Assembly (NCBI RefSeq): GCF_008360935.1
Contig: NZ_SRXO01000022.1
Coordinates: 43,595 to 107,594 of the forward strand
Origin: Siccirubricoccus phaeus
GTDB lineage: Bacteria > Pseudomonadota > Alphaproteobacteria > Acetobacterales > Acetobacteraceae
Length of the DNA: 64,000 nt
Direction: 5' to 3'
Positions 58,136 to 64,000 of this stretch are shown in pieces; positions within the stretch are counted from its first letter, which is position 1, and the number at the start of each line of letters is the position of its first letter. The position numbers and the translations under genes are program-made. Under the pieces are notes generated by a model, which saw only the letters and a program-made list of their open reading frames with translations, made no database searches and was not told where the DNA came from.

Positions 58136-58714
58136 TTAAACAAACCCGCCGATGGCGGCGAGGCCGGCCGTGCGCCGCGGCAGGCGCCGCGCGCTGCGCC
58201 CCGTCACCCCCCCCAGCGCCAGCACCGGCCGCCCGGCGCGCGCCGCCAGCGCCGCCCAGCGCAAGGGGCCGAGCGCCGGCGCGCCGGGATGGCTGAGCGT
58301 CGGGAAGGCGGGGGAGAGCAGCACCGCCTCGGCGTGCAGCCGCCGCGCCCGGGCCAGGCCGCTCCGGCCATGCGCCGCCACCAGCAGCGCCCGCCCCGGC
58401 CGGCGTGCCAGCAGGAAGGGCAGCAGGTGGCGGGTGGGGCGGCGGTCCGGCAGCAGCAGCCCGGCGGCATGGCGCAGCGCCAGCCGGCCCTCGGCGGCGA
58501 CCAGCAATTGCAGCCGGCGCCGCCGGGCCAGGGCGGCGAGCGCCGCCAGGCGCGGTGCCGGCAAGTCCCGCGCCACCACCGCCGCCCCCGGCGGCAGGCG
58601 GGCGGCCAGGGGCAGCGGGTCCGGCAGGCGGGCGGCATCGGAGAGCAGCCAGAGCCGCGGCAGCCCCGGCACCGGGCGCAGCCGGCGGGCGGCGGCGGCG
58701 AGGCTCAGGCGCAT
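58136..58714 (-). CDS. thiamine-phosphate-synthase-like (TenI) protein
   Basis: 192 aa. TIM-barrel relative of ThiE/TenI: LPRLWLLSDAARLPDP (opening strand), LPPGAAVVARDLPAP, LLVAAEGRLALRHAAGLLLP, EAVLLSPAFPTLSHPGA (phosphate region) and VLALGGVTGRSARRL. The family either joins HMP-PP with thiazole phosphate or aromatises the thiazole. The usual ThiE residues are not all visible, so a TenI-type role or a diverged enzyme is possible. It diverges from the PLP-protein gene over 60 bp. Confidence 0.75.
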   Translation of the reverse strand: MRLSLAAAARRLRPVPGLPRLWLLSDAARLPDPLPLAARLPPGAAVVARDLPAPRLAALAALARRRRLQLLVAAEGRLALRHAAGLLLPDRRPTRHLLPFLLARRPGRALLVAAHGRSGLARARRLHAEAVLLSPAFPTLSHPGAPALGPLRWAALAARAGRPVLALGGVTGRSARRLPRRTAGLAAIGGFV

Positions 58715-58774
58715 CCGCCGCGCGTCCGGGGCGGCGCGGTTCCAGCCGGCGGCATTCCGCGATAGCCTGAAGCC

Positions 58775-59440
58775 ATGTCCGACATCGCCGCCAACCTCGC
58801 CCGCATCCGGGAAAGGATCGCCGAAGCCACTGCCCGCGCCAACCGGCCGGCGGGCAGCGTGCAGCTCGTCGCCGTCTCCAAGACCCATCCGGCGGCGGCG
58901 GTGGTCGCGGCGCTCGGCGCCGGGCAGCGCCTGTTCGGGGAGAACCGGGTGCAGGAGGCGGCGGGGAAATTTCCCGGCCTGCGGGCGGAGTGGCCGGAGC
59001 TCCGCCTGCACATCATCGGCGCGCTGCAGACCAACAAGGCGCGGGAGGCGGTGCGGCTGGCCGATGTCATCGAAAGCCTGGACCGGCCGAAGCTGGCCCT
59101 GGCGCTGGCCCAGGCCATGCAGGCGGAGGGGCGGCGGCCGGCGCTGCTGGTGCAGGTGAATGTCGGGGAGGAGCCGCAGAAGGCCGGGATCCCCCGCGCC
59201 GAGGCCGCGGATTTCCTGCGCGCCTGCCGGGAGGAGCATGGGCTGCCGGTGGCCGGGCTGATGTGCATCCCGCCCGCGGAGGGCGACCCGCGGCCGCATT
59301 TCGCCTGGCTGGCGGCGCTGGCGGCGCGGCACGGCCTTGGCGTGCTCTCCATGGGGATGAGCGCGGATTTCGAGGCGGCGATCGAATGCGGCGCCACCCA
59401 TGTGCGGGTGGGCTCGGCGATTTTCGGCGCGCGCGGGTAG
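58775..59440 (+). CDS. YggS/PLPBP-family pyridoxal phosphate homeostasis protein
   Basis: 221 aa PLP-binding barrel. Lysine K36 in VQLVAVSKTHPA binds PLP; LFGENRVQEAAGKF, LHIIGALQTNKAREAV and LSMGMSADFEAAIECGATHV are conserved, as is VRVGSAIFGAR at the end. It buffers free PLP and affects amino-acid and vitamin B6 balance. ATG 58775. Confidence 0.96.
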   Translation: MSDIAANLARIRERIAEATARANRPAGSVQLVAVSKTHPAAAVVAALGAGQRLFGENRVQEAAGKFPGLRAEWPELRLHIIGALQTNKAREAVRLADVIESLDRPKLALALAQAMQAEGRRPALLVQVNVGEEPQKAGIPRAEAADFLRACREEHGLPVAGLMCIPPAEGDPRPHFAWLAALAARHGLGVLSMGMSADFEAAIECGATHVRVGSAIFGARG

Positions 59441-59559
59441 CGCCAGGGACGCTGCCCCTGCCCCGGCAGGGGCACGCCCGTTAACGGCTGCGCCAAGCCC
59501 CGCCCCGGGACCGGACCGGTCCCCGGTGCGGGTTTCAGGGTGCGGGTTTCAGGCCTGGT
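59441..59559. repeat. short R1-type repeat
   Basis: Contains GGGACGCTGCCCCTGCCCCG, CGGGACCGGACCGGTCCC and GGTGCGGGTTTCAGG twice. Reduced version of R1 between the convergent YggS and small membrane protein genes. Confidence 0.55.
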
Positions 59560-59730
59560 TCAGCCGGGGGCCCGGCGGCCGGACTTGCCCATCAGCAGCA
59601 GGCCGGCGGCCAGGAAGCTGATGGTGGTGGGCAGCACCAGCCCGGCATAGCCGCAGCCCGCCCCGATCAGGGACAGCACCCCCGCGGCCGGAATGGCATT
59701 GTCGACCAGAGTCCTGAACGCACCCTGCAT
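59560..59730 (-). CDS. 56-residue membrane protein
   Basis: 56 aa with two predicted helices (about 14-32 and 31-48; PAAGVLSLIGAGCGYAGLVL and TTISFLAAGLLLMGKSG). ATG 59730 has an excellent GGGAGG site 8 nt upstream, and codon use fits the window, so I take it as real. No family is recognised. It could be a small stress or transporter-modulating peptide. Confidence 0.65.
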   Translation of the reverse strand: MQGAFRTLVDNAIPAAGVLSLIGAGCGYAGLVLPTTISFLAAGLLLMGKSGRRAPG

Positions 59731-59805
59731 GGATGTGACCTCCCATTGGCCGCCACGGCGGCGGTAGGAGACAGTGCCAAGCAGGGGTTCAACATGTCCA
59801 GAAGT

Positions 59806-60321
59806 TCATGAAGAAATCGCCACCTCAACGCCGCGCAGCCCCGCCAGCAGGCGGCGCAGCGCGGCCTCCGGCAGGGCGATGCAGCCTTCCGTCGGCGCCA
59901 GCTCCGGCCGGGCGAGGTGGAGGAAGATGGCGCTGCCCCGGCCGCGCATGACAGGCGCGTCATTCCAGCCCAGCACGCCGATGATGTCGTACAGCCCGTC
60001 CTCCCGCCACAGCGCCTCATGCCGCGCCGGGTGGGGCAGGCGGATATGGCGGTTGTAGTCCGGGTGGCCGGGGTCGTCGCACCAGCCATCCTCCGGCGCC
60101 AGGGGCTCCACCGGCACCAGGGCGGCGGGCTTGGCCAGGCGGTCGGCGCGCCAGAGGACCCGGCGCAGCGGCAGGCGGCCGGCCGGGGTGGCGCCGTCGC
60201 CCTCCTGCTTCTCCACCCTGATGCCGCCGCGGCCCAGCGCGCAGCGCCAGGTCTCGCCCCCCAGGCGCAGCAGCCCGTCCGGCGTGCAGCGCGCCCAGCC
60301 TGCCTCGGGGGGAGGCATCAT
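59806..60321 (-). CDS. L,D-transpeptidase-type protein (YkuD-like)
   Basis: 171 aa. The YkuD/ErfK-like domain has DPGHPDYNRHIRLPHPARHE, then SAIFLHLARPELAPTEGCIA, where His and Cys form the catalytic pair. No signal peptide is seen, which is typical of the short YafK/YbiS-remote group in this family. It could form 3-3 crosslinks or attach proteins to peptidoglycan, if exported. ATG 60321 or 60318; GGAGGG precedes both. Confidence 0.87.
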   Translation of the reverse strand: MMPPPEAGWARCTPDGLLRLGGETWRCALGRGGIRVEKQEGDGATPAGRLPLRRVLWRADRLAKPAALVPVEPLAPEDGWCDDPGHPDYNRHIRLPHPARHEALWREDGLYDIIGVLGWNDAPVMRGRGSAIFLHLARPELAPTEGCIALPEAALRRLLAGLRGVEVAISS

Positions 60322-60379
60322 GACCCTCCGGCAGGCTCGGATGGGCTGGCGGCCCGCCCGGCCCGGTTGTGACGGCTTA

Positions 60380-60570
60380 CTGGCGGCACAACTCTCATGG
60401 CAGGAATTTCATGATTTTTCGCTTCTCACGAGAACGTGAAGATGGGTAGATTGTATGCGTTCAGGCGATGCCTTGGACGTCTCCTCCCAGTGACACAGGC
60501 CGCAACATGAGTGTTGGGTCTGCCAGTCACCACTTGGGGCCGCTGGGGAAACCCGGCGGCCCGTTTTTTT
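60380..60570 (+). ncRNA. candidate small RNA ending at an orphan terminator
   Basis: The gap 60322-60574 has a lower GC content than its neighbours and ends on the plus strand in a textbook intrinsic terminator, yet no plus-strand gene lies within 1 kb upstream. No open frame with family similarity is present. A CTTCTCACG/CGTGAAG hairpin at about 60419-60439 suggests structured RNA. The 5' end is a guess. I could not match it to a known RNA family. Confidence 0.35.
60537..60570 (+). terminator. canonical intrinsic terminator
   Basis: GGGCCGCTGGG pairs with CCCGGCGGCCC (one G-T pair) around a GAAA tetraloop, followed by G and seven T. The only clear hairpin-plus-T-tract in the window. On the opposite strand the hairpin lacks a T-tract, so it serves the plus strand, not the MFS gene ending at 60575. 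Confidence 0.85.
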
Positions 60571-60574
60571 CGCC

Positions 60575-62032
60575 TCATGCCCCCCGGCGGGAACAGCTCA
60601 GCAGCCCGGCCAGCAGGGCGAAGCCGATGGCGCAGAACAGCGCCACGCGCGGCCCGTCCTCGCCCGCCACCTGGAAGCAGATGCCGACGACGGTGGTGCC
60701 GAGGGTGGTGCCGAGCAGCCGCGCCGTCGCCTGCATGCCGCCGGCGCTGCCGGCCCGGGTCTTCGGCGCGGCGCCCAGCATGGTGCGGTTGTTCGGCGTG
60801 GTGAAGCAGCCGAAGCCGGCGCCGCACAGCCACATCAGCCCGCCCAGCGCCCACCCCATGCCGGCCAGCGGCACCAGGGAGATGACGGCCAGCGCGCCGC
60901 CCAGCACCGCCATGCCGATGCCGCCCAGCACCCAGCTCGGCACCCGGTCGGAGAGCTTGCCGGCGAGCGGCGCGGAGACCGCCATGCCGAGCGGCCAGGG
61001 GGTCATCACCAGGCCGGTCATCACCTGGCTGAACCCCTCCCCATGCAGCAGGAAGGGCAGGGAGACATAGCTGGCATACCAGGCGCCGAAGGCGGAGATG
61101 GCGGCGAGCACCGAGAGCGCGATGATCCGGATGCGCAGCAGGTCCACCGGCAGCAGCGGCGCCGGGCGGGAGAGCTGGCGCTTCACCAGCACCGTCCCCG
61201 CCAGCCCTGCCGCGGCCATCAGCCCGAGCGCCGGCAGCGTCTCATGCAGCAGCAGGTCGAGGCCGAAGAAGAACAGGCCGAGGGTGGCGACGTTCAGCCC
61301 CGCGCTTGTCCAGTCGAAGCGCCGCCTTGTGCCGGGGTGGTTCGGCAGGGCGCGCAGCCCGATGGCGATGCCGACGAGGCTCACCGGGACGTTCACCGCG
61401 AACAGCACCGGCCAGGGCGCGACGGCCAGGATGGCGGCGGCGAGGCTGGGGGCGGAGGCGCCGGAGACCGCCACCACCATGGCATTGATGCCGAGCGCCT
61501 TGCCGAGATCCTTCGCCGGGTAGGTGTGGCGGATCATCCCCGCCGTCAGGCTCATCACCGCCGCGGCGCCGAGGCCTTGCAGGATGCGGAAGCCGAGCAG
61601 CGCCTCGAAGCTGCCGGCCGTGGCGGCGCCCAGGGCCGCGCCGGCGAAGAGCAGGAAGCCGGTGAGGAAGACCCGGCGGAAGCCGAGGGATTCCCCCAGC
61701 GAGGCCAGCGGCAGCAGGGTGGTGACGACGGTGAGCTGATAGGCGTTCAGCAGCCAGGTCGCGGTCGCCGGCGTGATGCCGAGGTCCCGCGCGATGCCGG
61801 GCAGCGCCACGTTCAGCATGGAGCTGTCCAGCACCGTCATCGCGATGGAGAGGGAGATGGCGATGACGGCCAGGCTGCGCCGCGGCTGCGGCAGGCCGTC
61901 CGCCTCCGGGGGCGCGGCGGCGGGGGCCGCGCGCCTTTCGCTGATCGTGTCGATGCGCTCCTCCCGCCCGCTTCGGCCGCCCGCCCTTCCCTGCCCGGCC
62001 CGCGCCTGCCCCGGGGTGCGTGGCTGTTCCAC
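60575..62032 (-). CDS. DHA2-type MFS exporter
   Basis: 485 aa from GTG 62032. 14-helix drug:proton antiporter of the EmrB/QacA group: MTVLDSSMLNVALPGIARDL (TM1), LLPLASLGESLGFRRVFLTG (motif-A-like, with the usual Asp altered), and PVLFAVNVPVSLVGIAIGL. Substrate unknown. The start is uncertain: no in-frame ATG precedes TM1; the GTG is the best in-frame option, while a strong GGGAGGAG lies at about 61967 before a non-standard ATC. It is downstream of the nitrile hydratase-like cluster on the same strand, separated by 118 bp. Confidence 0.88.
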   Translation of the reverse strand: MEQPRTPGQARAGQGRAGGRSGREERIDTISERRAAPAAAPPEADGLPQPRRSLAVIAISLSIAMTVLDSSMLNVALPGIARDLGITPATATWLLNAYQLTVVTTLLPLASLGESLGFRRVFLTGFLLFAGAALGAATAGSFEALLGFRILQGLGAAAVMSLTAGMIRHTYPAKDLGKALGINAMVVAVSGASAPSLAAAILAVAPWPVLFAVNVPVSLVGIAIGLRALPNHPGTRRRFDWTSAGLNVATLGLFFFGLDLLLHETLPALGLMAAAGLAGTVLVKRQLSRPAPLLPVDLLRIRIIALSVLAAISAFGAWYASYVSLPFLLHGEGFSQVMTGLVMTPWPLGMAVSAPLAGKLSDRVPSWVLGGIGMAVLGGALAVISLVPLAGMGWALGGLMWLCGAGFGCFTTPNNRTMLGAAPKTRAGSAGGMQATARLLGTTLGTTVVGICFQVAGEDGPRVALFCAIGFALLAGLLSCSRRGA

Positions 62033-62150
62033 GCGCCAGGGGGCAGGGGGTTGCGGGCGCGGCCCGGCGCGTCCTTGGTTGGCCGTGGCGGGTTGTCGCG
62101 CCGCCGGCCCCCGCTGTCCAGGTGGCCGGGCCGGGCGGGGCGGCGGGAGG

Positions 62151-62753
62151 CTACTCGGCGGCGAGGGCCTGCGGCACCCGGGGCAGCGCAACCCCGACCA
62201 GCGCGTCACGCGTGACCAGGGCGGCGAGCCGGTCCTCCGACCAGCCTTCCGTCCCCTCCGGCCGCAGCGGCAGCACCATCCAGCGGTAATCCGCGGTGCT
62301 GTCCACCACCCGCACCTTCACCCCGGGGGCGAGCCGGGTGCCCCATTCGGCCATCACCGCCCGGGGTTCCCGCACGGCGCGGGAGCGGTATTCGAAGCTC
62401 TTGTACCAGCTCGGCGGATAGCCCAGCACGGCGCGCGGGTAGCAGGAGCAGAGGGTGCAGACGACGAGGTGATGCAGGTCCGGCCGGTCCTCCAGCACGC
62501 CGAGCGGCGGCGCGCCGGCCATGGAGACGCCCATGCGCTCCGCCGCCTCCGCGCCATTGGCCAGCAGCAGGCGGCGCCATTCCGGGTCCAGCCAGGCGCG
62601 GGCGACCATGCGGGCGCCGATCTCCGGGCTGGCGCGGTCGGTGCTCGCCTGGCGCGCCGCCAGCTCCTCGGCGCTGACCAGGCCCTTGGCAGTGAGGGCG
62701 GCCAGCAGCTTTTCCAGATGGGCGAGGCTTTCGGGCCGGGCCGGGGCGCTCAT
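62151..62753 (-). CDS. nitrile hydratase alpha-like subunit (cobalt-type motif)
   Basis: 200 aa. The metal motif V-C99-T-L-C102-S-C104 (LVVCTLCSCYPRAVLGYPP) is the CTLCSC form associated with cobalt; PSWYKSFEYRSRAVREPRAV and DSTADYRWMVLPLRPEGTEG are the alpha-subunit signatures. In nitrile hydratase it hydrates nitriles to amides; in thiocyanate hydrolase the homologous gamma subunit turns thiocyanate to ammonia and carbonyl sulfide. ATG 62753 overlaps the upstream stop (ATGA). Third gene of a three-gene unit in which the beta-like part is split. Confidence 0.92.
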   Translation of the reverse strand: MSAPARPESLAHLEKLLAALTAKGLVSAEELAARQASTDRASPEIGARMVARAWLDPEWRRLLLANGAEAAERMGVSMAGAPPLGVLEDRPDLHHLVVCTLCSCYPRAVLGYPPSWYKSFEYRSRAVREPRAVMAEWGTRLAPGVKVRVVDSTADYRWMVLPLRPEGTEGWSEDRLAALVTRDALVGVALPRVPQALAAE

Positions 62754-63175
62754 GCCGCTTTCTCCTCCTGGGTGGCCGGTTCCAGCCAATGCTCGAAGAT
62801 CTCGACGAGGAGGGAATCCCCCGCCTCGCCTTCATTCCAGATCGGCGGTTGCTCGAACAGCACGTGGTAGAGCACGCGCTGCGGGGCGGGGCGGGCGAAG
62901 GCCAGGTCCTCCGGGTTGCGGAAGCTGCCCAGCACCGCCTGCACCGTACCGGTGCGGCCGCGCAGATAATGCGGCGTGCGGATATGGGCGGCGGGCAGGC
63001 CGGAAGGCAGCGGCTGCCGCTCCGGCCAGAGATACTTCACCCGGACCGCGTCGCCCGGCCGGAATGCGCCTGCTTCCTGGCGCGGCCGGGCCAGGCCCTC
63101 GCGCCCGTCCGGGCCGCCACGAAGCGGCGCTTTCCGGGGAAGCCCGGCGGCGCTGCGGCCATCGGGCGCGCTCAT
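62750..63175 (-). CDS. nitrile hydratase beta C-terminal half (SH3-like domain)
   Basis: 141 aa. From about residue 37 it matches the C-terminal half of the nitrile hydratase beta subunit: FRPGDAVRVKYLWPERQPLP, HIRTPHYLRGRTGTVQAVLG, and LYHVLFEQPPIWNEGEAGDS with IFEHWLEPA. In thiocyanate hydrolase the alpha subunit corresponds to this half. ATG 63175 overlaps the preceding stop and its own stop overlaps the alpha-like ATG, so all three are translationally coupled. Confidence 0.9.
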   Translation of the reverse strand: MSAPDGRSAAGLPRKAPLRGGPDGREGLARPRQEAGAFRPGDAVRVKYLWPERQPLPSGLPAAHIRTPHYLRGRTGTVQAVLGSFRNPEDLAFARPAPQRVLYHVLFEQPPIWNEGEAGDSLLVEIFEHWLEPATQEEKAA

Positions 63176-63465
63176 CGCAGCTCCTCCGCCGTGACGACGC
63201 CTTTCTCCAGCAGCAGGGTGGTGATGCTGGTCAGCCAGCGCTCGTAATAGGTGAGGGAGAAATATTCGGCCTCGGGGATCGCCTCGATGCCGCGGCGGAG
63301 CTCATCCACCGTCATGTAGCCCTTCTGGGCCAGCACCTGGCGCAGCGCGTCCACCTTCTTGCCGAATGCATCGGGCGGCGCCTCGTCCCGCTCCACCGGG
63401 GTGCAGCGGAAGCGGCTGAGGCCGCCCATGTCATGGATGGCGGGGGTAGGGGCTGGGTCGCTCAT
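63172..63465 (-). CDS. nitrile hydratase beta N-terminal half
   Basis: 97 aa. AIHDMGGLSRFRCTPVERDE and VDALRQVLAQKGYMTVDELR, then EYFSLTYYERWLTSITTLLL and EKGVVTAEEL, match the N-terminal half of the nitrile hydratase beta subunit (IHD-x-GG and YYE-x-W). In thiocyanate hydrolase the beta subunit corresponds to this half. ATG 63465. First gene of the unit, order N-half, C-half, alpha-like, the same as scnB-scnA-scnC. Confidence 0.92.
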   Translation of the reverse strand: MSDPAPTPAIHDMGGLSRFRCTPVERDEAPPDAFGKKVDALRQVLAQKGYMTVDELRRGIEAIPEAEYFSLTYYERWLTSITTLLLEKGVVTAEELR

Positions 63466-63521
63466 GGCGGGAAGGCTAGAGCAGGTCCGGCCGCCGCGTA
63501 AACGATGCAGCGGGTGGCGGG

Positions 63522-64000
63522 CTACTTCACCTCCTCCTCCGCCGCCACGCCGAAGATCTCGCTGCGGCGCAGCCAGCCGCGGTAGTCGGCGACCTGCACC
63601 TCGCACCAGGCGCTGCCGGCCTCGCAGCGGCGCAGGCGGCCGACCACGCCGGGGCGCAGCCGGGCGACGGGGGCGGCGTCCTCCTCCGGCGCGCGGCGCA
63701 TGACGCGTTCCTGGCCCTGCACCAGGAAGCTGCGGCGGCTGGTCAGCAGCGGGCGCTGCACCCAGCCCTCGGTGCCCTCGGAATCGCGGATGCGGCGCCA
63801 GTGCTGGTGCTCCTCCACGATCTGCACCGGCAGGTCCTTGCGCTGATAGGTCCATTCGATCGGGTAGCGCAGATCCGGCCCGACGCGGAGATTGACCTGG
63901 TTGGAGCCGAGGGCGGCGAAGCGCGGCAGCGGCATGCCGGTGGCGCTGCCGAGGCGGGGCTGGGGCGGGGCCGGGGGCTCCGCCGGCGGGACGGGGGCGG
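63522..64000 (-). CDS. SH3-domain protein (5' end cut by window edge)
   Basis: At least 159 residues; the frame is open to base 64000, so the start may be outside. A Pro-rich stretch (PVPPAEPPAPPQPRLG) precedes two bacterial SH3-like modules: SNQVNLRVGPDLRYPIEWTY to TEGWVQRPLL, and VARLRPGVVGRLRRCEAGSA to DYRGWLRRSEIFGV. Such tandem SH3 proteins are usually exported and bind cell wall or proteins. A shorter start at ATG 63935 is possible but leaves out the Pro-rich leader. Function unknown; located just upstream of the nitrile hydratase-like unit. Confidence 0.8.
   Translation of the reverse strand, partial: APVPPAEPPAPPQPRLGSATGMPLPRFAALGSNQVNLRVGPDLRYPIEWTYQRKDLPVQIVEEHQHWRRIRDSEGTEGWVQRPLLTSRRSFLVQGQERVMRRAPEEDAAPVARLRPGVVGRLRRCEAGSAWCEVQVADYRGWLRRSEIFGVAAEEEVK

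Overview
The window reads as chromosomal DNA of a very GC-rich alphaproteobacterium, most likely an acetic-acid-bacterium relative of the Roseomonas type (Acetobacteraceae). The basis is the gene content: a GcrA cell-cycle regulator, an acnA/ccmA divergent pair, a MoxR-DUF58-DUF4159 block, DUF6111, DUF1285, DUF2849 and DUF3576 genes, a TctC-like binding protein, and strong G/C preference at third codon positions. Species assignment is inference. About 58 protein genes and two decayed genes are supported. No tRNA, rRNA, CRISPR array, prophage or transposase was found.

Layout. 1-10091: truncated MscS-type channel, AI-2E transporter, mercuric-reductase-like flavoenzyme, accA with a DHA2 drug exporter, NUDIX hydrolase and small secreted protein. 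10471-16735: nfuA, RutE-like nitroreductase, orphan OmpR-type regulator, ribA, DUF2272 protein, NamA-type ene-reductase. 17006-22430: a cluster of palindromic mini-elements, a membrane-bound patatin, DUF1330, gcrA, and a broken lrgA-lrgB pair whose lrgA is interrupted by a 101-bp mini-element. 22571-28178: peptide-type binding protein, then a minus-strand group with CoA pyrophosphatase, YbjQ, DUF6111, CCA-adding enzyme and DUF1285. 28389-35601: MoxR, DUF58, DUF4159 and GATase-like membrane proteins, with a 21-bp minisatellite between the first two. 35684-39888: lipoprotein, ankyrin protein, SDR, MsbA-like ABC exporter. 40068-45145: cobA diverging from a sulfite/nitrite reductase operon that ends in a siroheme-synthase domain gene. 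45652-51449: serine hydrolase, split ccmA/ccmB, acnA. 51846-57891: gly-zipper lipoprotein, mlaA-mlaC, metF, DUF3576, porin. 58136-64000: TenI-like gene, PLP homeostasis protein, L,D-transpeptidase, DHA2 exporter and a three-gene nitrile hydratase/thiocyanate hydrolase-type cluster.

The gaps between genes are full of dispersed repeats. One is a 101-bp TA-flanked inverted-repeat element (four good copies and one decayed). A second is a perfect 14-bp-stem hairpin placed 3-8 nt after stop codons, present at ribA, acnA and mlaC, with shorter relatives after two more genes. A third is a G/C-block repeat downstream of many other genes. Only one canonical hairpin-plus-U-tract terminator is obvious, at 60537-60570, and it has no annotated gene in front of it.

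The points most worth a second look are the split-beta nitrile hydratase-like cluster, the mini-element family with GANTC sites at the centres of its inner palindromes, the stop-codon-associated hairpin arrays, and the orphan terminator that implies a small RNA.
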